A stretch of DNA of 64,000 bases, taken from the NCBI RefSeq assembly GCF_000374185.1, contig NZ_KB910518.1, positions 5,908,886 through 5,972,885 on the forward strand, given 5' to 3'. Under the pieces are notes generated by a model. The model saw only the letters and a program-made list of their open reading frames with translations, did not search any database and was not told the origin of the DNA. The stretch comes from Paenibacillus sp. HW567. Its GTDB lineage: Bacteria > Bacillota > Bacilli > Paenibacillales > Paenibacillaceae. Every line of letters starts with the position of its first letter. The stretch's first letter is position 1. The position numbers were made by a program, and so were the translations under genes. Of this stretch, positions 43,335-53,174 are shown one piece after another.

Positions 43335-46300
43335 TTACTCGGCTTGACTCAGCAGCCGGTAGATGACAGCGGCTGCTTGCGCCCGGGTAGCTTGTCCTTC
43401 AGGGACAAAACGTCCATCCGGCATGCCGTTGATCAGCCCGCCGCTGCGCACCGCTTCCACAGCTTCGGCGGCATCCTGCGGCAATTGCTTCAGGTCGGTG
43501 AACGAAGTGGCTGCCGCTCCGGCTTCACCCTTCAATGGAGCATTCACGATACCTGCGAGGCGGTAGATCATTACGGCCATTTCCTGGCGGGTAATTTGCT
43601 CATTGACCCCGAAGGAGCCGTCGGCTTTTCCTTTCACAATGCCCAGCTTTTGTGCGCTGGCAATCGGGCCGGTGTACCAGGCTCCCGATTTCACATCGCT
43701 GAATGCAGGAACAGCCGTCTCATCCAGCAGATCGAACGCATTCATCAGAATCTTGATGAATTCCGCACGGGTCACGTTGGCCCCCGGCTTGAACGCACCT
43801 GCCTCCGTTCCCTGGATAGCCCCTCTGGCGGCCAATGCTTCAATGCTGTCCGCTGCCCAGCCCACGTTACCTACATCGGTAAAGGCAACGTTCGGGCAGA
43901 GAATCGCATAGGTTCCGTTATGCTTCATGCTGAATTCAAACATTCCGGTGGCGGCATTGTACTTGCCGCCAGCTACAATTTTGGCTGCTCCGGCATCATT
44001 CAGCGTGTAGGCGACCACTTGATGGCCTTTGTCGCCAGCCTTCAGCACATACGGCAGCGCCAGCTTGATGCCCTTCGCTTGCAGCGCGGCAGCCGGAAGC
44101 GCCGCTCCGTCAACGCTCAGCGTAATATCGCTGACCGCGCCCGCTCCCTTGACCGCGCCCGCTTGCGCTGGCAGGCCCGCAGCGTCCACAGCTTTCACGA
44201 GCAGCGCAAGGCCGCTGTTACCCGTGTACGATTTCAGGAAGCTCTGCGGCAGAATTACATTCGCCGAGCCAGTTTCAAGCTTCAGCGTAGTCACCGCTTT
44301 CGCTGCGGCCAGCGCTTGCAGCGGAAGCTCTACCGCCACTTGCTTCACATCCGCCGCCGCTTTAACGGTGATTGTCAACGTGCCGTCTTTGATGTCCTTG
44401 GCGGCAGCTTCGATATCACCGGCGGTTACCTGCGCCTTAACCGTTCCATCCGCCAGCACCACCGGCTGCACGGCGATACTGCCTTTGCTTACAGCAGCAG
44501 GCGTTGCGGCCGCGCTAGGGCTTGGCTGCGGTGTAGTGCTGGAACCGGACGATGGAACGTACGGCGTAGCCGTTGGTGTCGTTGATGGCGATGGTGTCGG
44601 CGTTGCTGACGGAAGCAGCTTCAATCCGCTAATTGCCGACGTCAGCCCGCTTAGCGCCGCATCAATATCCGCCTGCGTAGCGGAACCGCTCTCCAGCAGC
44701 AGCGAAGCTTGGCTTATAGCCTCTGCGAGAGCCTTCCAGCTCGCTTCGGTATACAGCGCCTGCTTCAAAGCTTTCGCTTCTTTAAGCTTTTCCTCCAACA
44801 GACTGGTATTTATCGGCGATTGCACAGCTACAAGCGTCAGCGTATAGGTACGCGTTGTAGTCTGGTCGGCAGCCGTTACCTTCACTTTGTAGCCTGTCTT
44901 CAAATCCGTTGCCAAAGTGACGGCATCTGCTTCATAGACGGCAAAGGTAACTCCAGCCCGTACAGTTAATCCCTCATTCAACTGCTTCAGGGTCGTAGTT
45001 TCAGGCACAATAATTTCCTGCGCTACCTGATCTACCGAACCGCCCGCAATCGTAATGCCGCTGATGGAAGCATTGTGCTCCTCCACCGGCTTGAGCGCTT
45101 CAAAAGCGTTCTTCAACGCTTTGTAAGCCGTATCAATATCGCCTTCGGTGGACGAGTCACTCTTGTAGACCTCTGTCGCGGTCAGCAGAGCAGCATGCAG
45201 CGCTTCCCACTGTTCCGGCGTTGCGCTGTAGTTGTCTTCGTTCACCGCCGGGTCGGCGGCTGTATCAATCGCTGTTTTCAGACGACTCTTGTCATACTTG
45301 ACGTAGATGCGGCAGCTTGCCCGCAGCTCGCTTCCTTCCACCTTGCCCAGAATAACAAAGTCGGTGGCAATGGTCAGCTTGTTCGCTGGGATTTCATCCC
45401 ATACCACGCTTGCCTGGCCTCTTGTTTTGTCCGCATAGGTCACGGTCACTTTGGCAGGCAGAACCGGCATCACATTCACGGTTGTATTGACCGAGACCGG
45501 CTCAATGGCTGCAATTGCTCCGTGATCGGCCGGAATCGGCTCTTCCCCGCCAGCCTTGGCCGAAATAGCGCGCCATTCCTTAAGTCCGGTATAGGAGCCG
45601 CCTTGCTTCACCATCGTCAGCCGCAGCTTGTCAGTCGTAATCTCGTCAAAGGTGACCTCGTTGAAGGAATCCTTCGCCATCTTCTTCTCGCTCAGACCGC
45701 TGACCGGTACGAATTTACCCGCCGCACTGTCCCAATATTCGAAGCTGTAGTCGGAAGGAACAACTACTCCGCCGCCATCATCGAAGAAATACAGCGAGCT
45801 GCCGGAGAGCGTCACCGGACGTTTCCACGAGTATTGCACCCAGTGGCTGCTGCCGGGACCGCCCCAGTTTCCATATTGGGTTTCAATGTCCTTGTCGCCA
45901 AGAGCATTTGAAATAAGCGGGATATAGCCGTCATTCACCGCGTACACGTTCTCCCAAGCTGAAGTATACGAAGCGCTTGGCGTTGCCAGCAGGGCCGCAT
46001 TTCTATAGCGCAGATTGTCTATGGCCGAGCGCAGCCCATCCGTTGTGGTCTGTACTTCCTCCAGGGTGTATTTGTCTTTGGCAAGCAGCGCCTTGGCCGC
46101 AGTCAGCGCAGTTTGCAGCCCCCGCCACGATTCAGGCGTAAAGTCGGCCTGATTCCGCACAAGTGGTCCCTGCGCCGAATTCCGATCCGCGAACTTCGCG
46201 ATCATGTCGGACAGCTCGGCGGTAGCTACGAATACGGTAACCGGCACATCGACCTTGGTAACCTGATCACCGTCGCTGACGCTAAGCTCGAATTTGTATT

Positions 46301-49300
46301 CGCCTACCGTCCTGAATGTCGCTTGGAGCACAGCCTGATCCAGATCAGGCGCTTCGACCTGGCCTTCGCCAGAGACAAGCTTCCACTGATAGGTCAGCTT
46401 GCCGCTTGGCAGGCCGTCATCCTGAATTGTCGGCACAAGGGTCAGCGGAGCGTCCTGCTCCACCTTCACCGGCGTTTCCAGCATCACCTTCGGCGCACGA
46501 TTGGCCGCAGGCGTAACCTTCAGATTATTATTGTAAATCTGAATTTCCTTGATACCGGTTGCAAAACCTGAGGCATGGGTGAAATTGACGCGAATTGCTG
46601 CCGTATCCACCGCATTGAACTCCACATTGTTGTAGTTGGAGGTTACATAATCCGGGTAACGGAACTGCCCGTCTACCGGCTTCCAGGTCGAGCCGTCAGC
46701 ATCGAGATATTCCACGCCGAACGTCTGCGGAGCGTCATAGCCGTTAGGACGCCGGTCATTGTAGAAGTAGACCTTCACATTATCTACCTTATGAGTGCTG
46801 TCGAACTTGAAGGTCACCGTATCGGACGGATTCGGCGAGCCGCCGAACAAAGCCGTATTGGACGTATGATTGATGGAAGCAATCGTTGAGCCGTCGGCCA
46901 GATTTTTCACATCCGAGCCGCTCTTGATATAGCTGGATTCAACAGTAGTTCCAGCCGCAAGCGCCAGATTCTCGCCGCTGTGCACAACGTCAACGCCGGC
47001 TTTGTTGAACATATCAACCGCTTTTGCATTGCCAGCCAGCGAAGTGTCATCGGCTGCGGCCAGTTTGACAGCGCTACCTTTTTCAAATAAGACCTGGGTC
47101 TTCGAGTTATCGCCTACAGCGCCCTTAACATCACCCGATGGTTTCTCTACTTTGCCTGTAGCCGTATCAAAAATGATATGCGACATTTCGTTAGTGGTCA
47201 TCACAAGTTCGCCATTAATGAAGAGTGAATAACCGGCCGGAATACCTTTGTAGTAAGCATTGCTGTCGGTATACTTAGCCGGGTCCTGCCAGACAATCGA
47301 CAGGTTGGCATCATGATAACGCACATTGTCCACTGCGAAGTGGTCATATTTTACATTGATCGGCCACAGCTCGATTTTATCATCCGTTCTCGGCTGCAAT
47401 CCGGCCATATCCTCCATAACCGTGTAATTCATCATGCCCAGCGTATCGTGGTGAATCCACGCCCGCACCATTTTGCCGCTCGGGTTCGGCGGGTTGTCCT
47501 TGGTCCAAGGCGTACCGAAGAAATAATCCTGCAGCCAGAAGAACTCATTGGAATCCAGATAATCCGTATTGCCCGGATTCACAGTGTGCAGCCATGCGCC
47601 CCAGTCGAACAGTGTTTTATAGGTGTCGCTGTTGATGTTGTTCACCGGGTAATAACGCAGCGAAGCGCGAATGGTATTGATATAATTGCCGAAGTTGCAC
47701 CAGGCGAACTGGTCGGTGCCGAAGGCATCCGTCTCGCCGTTCTTGAACGCATCCACCCGCTTCATAATGCTGTTCTGATCAGCAGTGAAGAAAGGGAAGA
47801 TCGGATAGTAATCCGGATCAGCGTAATCATACAGTTGGGTCAGATACTTGGATTCATACCCTTTCTCCCCTGCCTTTGGCACCACGCCAAAATTGAACAC
47901 GAACATGTTGTTGTCGCGCCACGGATCGAATACATCCTTGCTGCCTTCCACTTTTTTATGCAAAAAGCTGCCGTCTCCGTTGGTATCCGCTTTACCGTCG
48001 CCGTCAAAGTCCTTATTGTCGTACCACATATTCGTTAAAATAGCCTGCTGGATTTTACCGGCAATGTCCTTCATCTGTGCGGCTTTTGCCGTATCGCCGA
48101 GCTGCTCATACATTTGCTGCGCGGCTACTGCATTGGCATACTCCGTGGATGAACCGTCCAGACGGGCATAGTTGCCGCCGCCTTTCCAGTGCATCGAGAC
48201 CGTATCGCCGTCGTTGCCGGTAATCGGCCCGTGGTTATAGTAGACCAGATCGGGGTCTGTGCCCTTGAAATGAGCCAGCGTGCCGGTTACATCATTCGCC
48301 GAGAAATCCGCAAATTTCTTCAGCACCTTATCCCCGCCGCCGTAGATTTTGTAGGCTTCCCAGCCTACCTGCGACGAGTTCTGCATCATATCCCAGGTCC
48401 AGATATTAGGCCGTCCGGGGTTGTTCTTATAGTTGGCGTTCTCGGAGTATTCGCCTTGGGCCAGCCATGTACCGTAAGCATAGGAGGGGTCGCGCAGCCA
48501 TTTCAAATCCTGCATCGCCCAAGGCACGCTGACCGTGATGCCGTTGTTATAGCCGAGCACCCCTTCCATATTCATCGGGAACTGCCAGTCATTGCCGGGA
48601 ATGTTGGCCTCCAGCAGATTGTAGCGGTTGCTCCACCAGCGATAGTAGAGCACCTTCTTTACATTCTCGTCAGGAACATCAATGTAAGGAATGTTTTGCG
48701 CCCACCACTCGTTGTATTGCTTGACCTGATCCGAGAAAGCCTTTTCATTATTGGCTGCTTTAAAATCGGCGTACTGCGTCTTCGAGGCGGGTATCTCCTC
48801 GGCCAGCCAGCCCATAACGACCTTCTGGTCCACCGATCCGCCTGCCGGAACGGTAATCTCCTTGACGAGATCGTTGCCCGCAGGACTCATGCCGTCCCCG
48901 CTTAAGTGAACATCGACATAGGACATCGCTTCCACATATTTTTCACCGGCCCGTCCGACCATAATCGGAGCAGCAACCCGATTGCCAATAAGCTCATCGC
49001 CTTCCGCCTTGGAGACAAATGGCGATTTGACCGTCATCGTTACCGTGACCGGCTGGCTGCCCTTATTGGTAAGCTTCAGCAGGGTAACGGCGCTGTTGTA
49101 GGCGGAAATGAATTTGCGCTGGTTGATTTCCAGCCCGCCGCTGCTGTAGGTCTGCTCCTCGTGGCTGGGATAATTTTTGCGTTTGTCCTTGACCTCATCC
49201 ACCCCGCCGGTCGACAGGGAGATGTTGTACATCGTATCCTTGTTGAGCGTATCCGCATAATGCACCGTACCGACAAAACCAAGCTGCGAATTGTCCTGTG

Positions 49301-49682
49301 TCTTCATGTACAGGGCGCTGCCGCGGCTGAACAGCATATTGGCGCTGCTGTCGTCACCGGTATTATCATCGGGAATGACGCCGTTGTTGACCAGCAGTGA
49401 ATCGAGCCACGGCAGGTCGGCATTGTCTTTGGCGAACTTGGCAAAATCAAAATCCTGAATGTTCTGCAGCATCTGGCCGATGGTCTCCTGGCTGAAATCC
49501 ACCGGCTGCTTGGCGATCTTATTGCCGTCCTTCCACTTCGCCGGACCATAATCCGTACCTACACCCTTATGCACAAAATCCGTCGTATAGTTCGCCGATG
49601 CCGGCACAATGCCGGCATTCAGAGTAACGGCCGTACACAAGGCTGCTACCCAAATCTTTCGAGTCCATTTCTTCGTTGCCAT
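43335..49682 (-). CDS. Giant SLH-anchored glycoside hydrolase (MGH1/GH63-like toroid) with CBM32 and FIVAR modules
   Basis: A 2115-residue exported enzyme. It has a signal peptide ending at PASA-NY, a beta-rich start, and an (alpha/alpha)6 catalytic part (about 300-780, WWSNRYNLLEANIPGNDWQFP, VPWAMQDLKWLRDPSYAYGTW, NEFFWLQDYFFGTPW). CBM32/F5-8 type domains follow at about 900-1055 and 1228-1375, with a PKD/Ig-like domain between and FIVAR helical repeats at about 1150, 1465 and 1625. A Ser/Thr/Pro linker (about 1690-1730) leads to a beta-rich part and three SLH repeats (about 1929-2110). The SLH repeats bind wall polymer. AGGAGA precedes the ATG. It is followed after the shared promoter region by permease genes only 19 bp upstream, so enzyme and importer are one unit. 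The catalytic residues were not fixed. Confidence 0.85.
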   Translation of the reverse strand: MATKKWTRKIWVAALCTAVTLNAGIVPASANYTTDFVHKGVGTDYGPAKWKDGNKIAKQPVDFSQETIGQMLQNIQDFDFAKFAKDNADLPWLDSLLVNNGVIPDDNTGDDSSANMLFSRGSALYMKTQDNSQLGFVGTVHYADTLNKDTMYNISLSTGGVDEVKDKRKNYPSHEEQTYSSGGLEINQRKFISAYNSAVTLLKLTNKGSQPVTVTMTVKSPFVSKAEGDELIGNRVAAPIMVGRAGEKYVEAMSYVDVHLSGDGMSPAGNDLVKEITVPAGGSVDQKVVMGWLAEEIPASKTQYADFKAANNEKAFSDQVKQYNEWWAQNIPYIDVPDENVKKVLYYRWWSNRYNLLEANIPGNDWQFPMNMEGVLGYNNGITVSVPWAMQDLKWLRDPSYAYGTWLAQGEYSENANYKNNPGRPNIWTWDMMQNSSQVGWEAYKIYGGGDKVLKKFADFSANDVTGTLAHFKGTDPDLVYYNHGPITGNDGDTVSMHWKGGGNYARLDGSSTEYANAVAAQQMYEQLGDTAKAAQMKDIAGKIQQAILTNMWYDNKDFDGDGKADTNGDGSFLHKKVEGSKDVFDPWRDNNMFVFNFGVVPKAGEKGYESKYLTQLYDYADPDYYPIFPFFTADQNSIMKRVDAFKNGETDAFGTDQFAWCNFGNYINTIRASLRYYPVNNINSDTYKTLFDWGAWLHTVNPGNTDYLDSNEFFWLQDYFFGTPWTKDNPPNPSGKMVRAWIHHDTLGMMNYTVMEDMAGLQPRTDDKIELWPINVKYDHFAVDNVRYHDANLSIVWQDPAKYTDSNAYYKGIPAGYSLFINGELVMTTNEMSHIIFDTATGKVEKPSGDVKGAVGDNSKTQVLFEKGSAVKLAAADDTSLAGNAKAVDMFNKAGVDVVHSGENLALAAGTTVESSYIKSGSDVKNLADGSTIASINHTSNTALFGGSPNPSDTVTFKFDSTHKVDNVKVYFYNDRRPNGYDAPQTFGVEYLDADGSTWKPVDGQFRYPDYVTSNYNNVEFNAVDTAAIRVNFTHASGFATGIKEIQIYNNNLKVTPAANRAPKVMLETPVKVEQDAPLTLVPTIQDDGLPSGKLTYQWKLVSGEGQVEAPDLDQAVLQATFRTVGEYKFELSVSDGDQVTKVDVPVTVFVATAELSDMIAKFADRNSAQGPLVRNQADFTPESWRGLQTALTAAKALLAKDKYTLEEVQTTTDGLRSAIDNLRYRNAALLATPSASYTSAWENVYAVNDGYIPLISNALGDKDIETQYGNWGGPGSSHWVQYSWKRPVTLSGSSLYFFDDGGGVVVPSDYSFEYWDSAAGKFVPVSGLSEKKMAKDSFNEVTFDEITTDKLRLTMVKQGGSYTGLKEWRAISAKAGGEEPIPADHGAIAAIEPVSVNTTVNVMPVLPAKVTVTYADKTRGQASVVWDEIPANKLTIATDFVILGKVEGSELRASCRIYVKYDKSRLKTAIDTAADPAVNEDNYSATPEQWEALHAALLTATEVYKSDSSTEGDIDTAYKALKNAFEALKPVEEHNASISGITIAGGSVDQVAQEIIVPETTTLKQLNEGLTVRAGVTFAVYEADAVTLATDLKTGYKVKVTAADQTTTRTYTLTLVAVQSPINTSLLEEKLKEAKALKQALYTEASWKALAEAISQASLLLESGSATQADIDAALSGLTSAISGLKLLPSATPTPSPSTTPTATPYVPSSGSSTTPQPSPSAAATPAAVSKGSIAVQPVVLADGTVKAQVTAGDIEAAAKDIKDGTLTITVKAAADVKQVAVELPLQALAAAKAVTTLKLETGSANVILPQSFLKSYTGNSGLALLVKAVDAAGLPAQAGAVKGAGAVSDITLSVDGAALPAAALQAKGIKLALPYVLKAGDKGHQVVAYTLNDAGAAKIVAGGKYNAATGMFEFSMKHNGTYAILCPNVAFTDVGNVGWAADSIEALAARGAIQGTEAGAFKPGANVTRAEFIKILMNAFDLLDETAVPAFSDVKSGAWYTGPIASAQKLGIVKGKADGSFGVNEQITRQEMAVMIYRLAGIVNAPLKGEAGAAATSFTDLKQLPQDAAEAVEAVRSGGLINGMPDGRFVPEGQATRAQAAAVIYRLLSQAE

Positions 49683-49700
49683 CTTTGCTTTGTCTCCTCT

Positions 49701-50579
49701 CTAACCTTTAATCCCCGTCAACGTAATACCTTCCACAAAATATTTGTTGCCGATCAGGAAAAACACCAGGCAGGGAGCCGTAACAACCAGTGCAAGCGCC
49801 ATGACCTGTTCATAGTTCGGAATCCGCATCCCGTTGACGATGTAGAGACCCATCGGCAGGGTGTAGTCGGCTTCCGTCTTCAAATAAATCATCGTGTAGA
49901 AAAATTCATTCCAGCAGTTAATGAAGCTGAACAGTGCGACAACAATCATCGCCGGGCGAATCAGCGGCAGCATAATGCGGGAATAGATGCGGAAATGGCC
50001 CGCGCCGTCAATTTTGGCCGCCTCGCTTAATTCGCCGGGAATGGTCATGAAGAATTGCCGCAGCAGAAAGACAAAGTACGCATTACCGCCCGCACAGAAA
50101 AAGGCGGGAATGATCAGCGCCGGCTTGCCGGCCAGTCCAAGCGAAGTGTACAGCGAGAATTGCGGCAGCAGGGTTACAGCGCTCGGCAGCATCATGCTGC
50201 TGATGACAAGCACGAACCACATCCCGCGCAGCGGGAACTTCAGCTTGGCAAAGGCATAACCGGCGAAGCTTGTCGTAAGCACGGTGCCGATCACGTAAGG
50301 AACGACAATGGACACCGAGTTCCAGAGCTGCCGCCAGAATTGAATGCGCTCCAGCCCCAGCTTGAAGTTGTCCGCATTCAGTTGCTCCGGGAAGAACACG
50401 GGCGGACGCGCCAGAATCTCCGAATGGCTGACAAAAGCTCCGCGCAGTAGCCAGTACAGCGGGAAAGCGAAGACAACCGCAAGCAGGCAGGACAGCGTAA
50501 TGAGCGCAGCGTGAATAGCTTTGCTTCTGCTTTTTGCCCGCTTAATGCTGGAGTATTTCATAGTTGCCGTTGCTGTCAT
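49701..50579 (-). CDS. Carbohydrate ABC transporter permease, CUT1 family (MalG-like)
   Basis: A 292-residue permease with six membrane spans. The EAA loop is GELSEAAKIDGAGHFRIYSRIMLP near residues 178-201 and the C-terminus KYFVEGITLTGIKG is characteristic of MalG-type subunits. Its ATG overlaps the stop codon of its partner by 4 bp, giving coupled translation. Together with the partner and the lipoprotein it imports a sugar from the giant wall enzyme encoded 19 bp downstream. No ATPase gene is present. Confidence 0.94.
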   Translation of the reverse strand: MTATATMKYSSIKRAKSRSKAIHAALITLSCLLAVVFAFPLYWLLRGAFVSHSEILARPPVFFPEQLNADNFKLGLERIQFWRQLWNSVSIVVPYVIGTVLTTSFAGYAFAKLKFPLRGMWFVLVISSMMLPSAVTLLPQFSLYTSLGLAGKPALIIPAFFCAGGNAYFVFLLRQFFMTIPGELSEAAKIDGAGHFRIYSRIMLPLIRPAMIVVALFSFINCWNEFFYTMIYLKTEADYTLPMGLYIVNGMRIPNYEQVMALALVVTAPCLVFFLIGNKYFVEGITLTGIKG

Positions 50580-51556
50580 GATCTCACCTTCTTTCTTTTG
50601 CCCATTGAATCGTCCCGCTTAAGCGCACCCTGGAAGTAGAACAATACGCCGGTAATAACCATCGTAATCAGGAAGACGACCCAGGCCTCGGCGGACGCCA
50701 GCCCGCGCATGCCCACTTGGACAAAGGAATGGTCATAGATCATAACGTTGATGAAATAGGTCATCCTGTCAGGCGCGCCGTTTCTCGACAGCACCACGCT
50801 CTGGGTATAAATCTGGATGGAAGTCATCATGCACATAATCAACTGGAAGAAAAGCACCGGCTTGATCGTCGGGTAAGTCACCTTCAAGAATTTATGCCAC
50901 GCATTGCCGCCGTCCATCTCTATGGCCTCCAGCAGTTCGCCGGGAACATCCTGCAGTGTGGCGATGAAGACAACAATCGTCCCGCCGCAGGTCCACAGGC
51001 TCATGATGAACAGGGTCTCGAAAATCCGGATCGGGTCCGTCAGAAACTCTACGGGCGCTATTCCCATCTGCAGCAAAAGCCAGTTGACAAGTCCGCCTTT
51101 GGCCTGATTTTGCAGCAGCATTTGCCACACAATCGTAGTCGCCAGCATCGGCACCACGGACGGCAGAAAGAAGATGGCCCGCAGCATATTTCTGCCGATA
51201 AACTTGTGGTTCAACAACAGCGCGACGATCAGGCAAAAGACGATAACAAGCACCACATTGACAAACGCGTAGATCAAGGTTACCGTTATCGACTTTTTGA
51301 ATTCGGAGCTGGGATTGCTGAAGATATATCTGTAGTTATCCAGCCCGATCCAGTCCATTACCTGACTTCCGCTCAAAATCGTAATTTTATGAAAACTGTA
51401 AAATAAGCTGGCCAGCATCGGGTACAGCGTCAGCACCAAAAATCCGATAATGGCGGGTGCTGCAAACAAATATCCGGCAACCGCCTCCTTGGTGGCGCCT
51501 TTGGCGTGTTTCTTGACATAGACGGGTGCCACACCGGTTTTGCTCTCTGGGTTCAT
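50576..51556 (-). CDS. Carbohydrate ABC transporter permease, CUT1 family (MalF-like)
   Basis: The 326-residue protein starts at ATG 51556 with AGAGGG 8 bases ahead; a GTG two codons earlier is less likely. It has a basic N-terminus, six membrane spans and the EAA loop ELLEAIEMDGGNAWHKFLKVTYP near residues 203-225. It pairs with the downstream permease, with which it overlaps by 4 bp, and is 58 bp downstream of the binding-protein gene. Confidence 0.94.
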   Translation of the reverse strand: MNPESKTGVAPVYVKKHAKGATKEAVAGYLFAAPAIIGFLVLTLYPMLASLFYSFHKITILSGSQVMDWIGLDNYRYIFSNPSSEFKKSITVTLIYAFVNVVLVIVFCLIVALLLNHKFIGRNMLRAIFFLPSVVPMLATTIVWQMLLQNQAKGGLVNWLLLQMGIAPVEFLTDPIRIFETLFIMSLWTCGGTIVVFIATLQDVPGELLEAIEMDGGNAWHKFLKVTYPTIKPVLFFQLIMCMMTSIQIYTQSVVLSRNGAPDRMTYFINVMIYDHSFVQVGMRGLASAEAWVVFLITMVITGVLFYFQGALKRDDSMGKRKKVRS

Positions 51557-51613
51557 AAGCACAGCCCTCTTTTCAAATAAAAGCTTTATACTTTTGTAAT
51601 AGTGATATCAGTT

Positions 51614-53035
51614 CTAGGACACTTTGCCGCTTTCCCACAGCTTCTTGATCGCAGGCATGATCGAATCGTAAATTTCCTTGACGCTCTTCTTGCCGGACAA
51701 CGCCTGGTCGATGGATTTCTCATATTCCGTATTCATCTTCAGGTAGGCCGGAACATAATACGCAGGCCATTGCACGATGGCATCCTTGGTGGTGGAGTAG
51801 CTGAGAATCGTTTCTTTGGCGCTTTCCGGCAGATCGGCAGTCCACTTGTCTACCAGGGCAGGATCGGTGTACCAGTCCGCCTGATTCGGCAGCCATGCCC
51901 CGCTCTTCAGCAGCTCCAGGCTGTTCTCAGGGCTAACCATGTAGGCGTAGAATTTCTTGGCCTCTTCGATATGCTTCGAGGTGTTATACACCACCAGCGG
52001 AGCGCCAGCGTTCATTGTTACCGCTTTCTCCATTTTCGGCAGCACGCCAACCCCGATGTCCTCATTGCCTTTGATGTTAGCCAAATCCCAGGAACCGCTG
52101 ATTGCCATGGCATATCCGCCGCTGAGTGCGTCCACAGCGGAGCCAATTCCCGTGCTCCAGGTGTAGGTGAATGGCGAAGCTACCTTATCCTTATTGACCA
52201 GATCGGCCAGCTTCTGAATGCCCTCTACGCTCTTCGGTGAATCCCATTGGAACTCCTTGCCGTCCGGCGATACAATACCGCCGCCGTTCGCATTGGCTGC
52301 CCAGAAATGATGGAATTCACGGCCGGCAGTGAAGCCCAGGCCATAATTCTCGGTCAGCGAAGCATCGAACCCGGCATCGGCAGCCGTCTTACCCTTCGAA
52401 TCTTTAGTCAGCTTCTTGGCGTTGGCTACAAAAGTATCCCAATCCCAGGCGTTTTCGACTTTGGTAGGAGGGTAAGCAATACCGGCTTCGTCAAATTTGG
52501 ATTTGCTGTAGAACAACAGCTCCATTTGGTTGGAGAGACCCACACCGATTACCTTTTGTTCGGGAGAATGAATCGTAATCGCCGGGAGCTTCTCAGGGAT
52601 GCTTCCATCCTTCAGCAGATCGGAGATATCCGCGAGAATGCCCATTTCATTGTACTTTTGAATGTCGCCTTCACCCATGTAGCTGATGTCCGGCAGCTCA
52701 CCGGATTGCAGCCGGGTCTGGATAAAGGTGTCGAAGGTACCGTCCGCCGGCAGCACCTGCGCATTGATTTTGACTCCGGTATCGGCCGTATATTTCTCTG
52801 CGGCTGCTTCAACCAGCTTCTTCTGCACATCGTCTCCCCAATACAGCAGTTCCAGGGTAACGTCCTTCGCGGACGCATCCTTGTTGTCTGCCGCCGCTTC
52901 CGATGCCTTCGGGGCGTCTGTTGCGGCATTTGTGGCATTGCCCGAGTTGTTCGAATTGCCCGAACAGCCCGCCAGCGCGGAGAGCGCCATCGTCAGTGCA
53001 AGAGACAAAACCAGATTACGTTTGCCAACCTTCAT
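51614..53035 (-). CDS. Extracellular solute-binding lipoprotein of a CUT1 ABC importer
   Basis: The 473-residue protein has a lipoprotein signal ending in LSALAGC, an Asn/Ala-rich linker, and a periplasmic-binding-protein type I fold (LLYWGDDVQKKLVEAAAEKYTADTGVK onward). GGGAGG precedes the ATG. Upstream, a promoter-like element overlaps a LacI-type operator (53082-53110), so the transporter part of the cluster can be induced separately. It collects sugars released by the SLH-anchored hydrolase. Confidence 0.94.
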   Translation of the reverse strand: MKVGKRNLVLSLALTMALSALAGCSGNSNNSGNATNAATDAPKASEAAADNKDASAKDVTLELLYWGDDVQKKLVEAAAEKYTADTGVKINAQVLPADGTFDTFIQTRLQSGELPDISYMGEGDIQKYNEMGILADISDLLKDGSIPEKLPAITIHSPEQKVIGVGLSNQMELLFYSKSKFDEAGIAYPPTKVENAWDWDTFVANAKKLTKDSKGKTAADAGFDASLTENYGLGFTAGREFHHFWAANANGGGIVSPDGKEFQWDSPKSVEGIQKLADLVNKDKVASPFTYTWSTGIGSAVDALSGGYAMAISGSWDLANIKGNEDIGVGVLPKMEKAVTMNAGAPLVVYNTSKHIEEAKKFYAYMVSPENSLELLKSGAWLPNQADWYTDPALVDKWTADLPESAKETILSYSTTKDAIVQWPAYYVPAYLKMNTEYEKSIDQALSGKKSVKEIYDSIMPAIKKLWESGKVS

Positions 53036-53081
53036 GTTTGTTTCCTCCCTTTTGTCAAAGCTATTTATTTCAAGCCAAACG

Positions 53082-53110
53082 AGTTTAATCGTTTAACTTA
53101 AAAGCAACAA
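53082..53110 (-). promoter_or_regulatory. Promoter and LacI-type operator of the binding-protein gene
   Basis: Minus strand: TTGTTG (53105-53110), 17-bp spacer, TAAACT (53082-53087). The operator-like sequence GTTAAACGATTAAA overlaps the spacer and -10 box (53084-53097) with the same CG centre as the palindrome at 55639. It differs from a perfect palindrome at two positions per half. Confidence 0.5.
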
Positions 53111-53174
53111 AAATCTGCATAAACCGGATGTCCCCCCGGCGCATACGGAGGCGGGATACAAGCAACAAATCCCT

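Noticed and set aside
43263..44847. Long plus-strand frames opposite the SLH hydrolase gene
   Set aside because: They are shadows of a GC-biased coding sequence; their translation is low-complexity without domains or ribosome sites.
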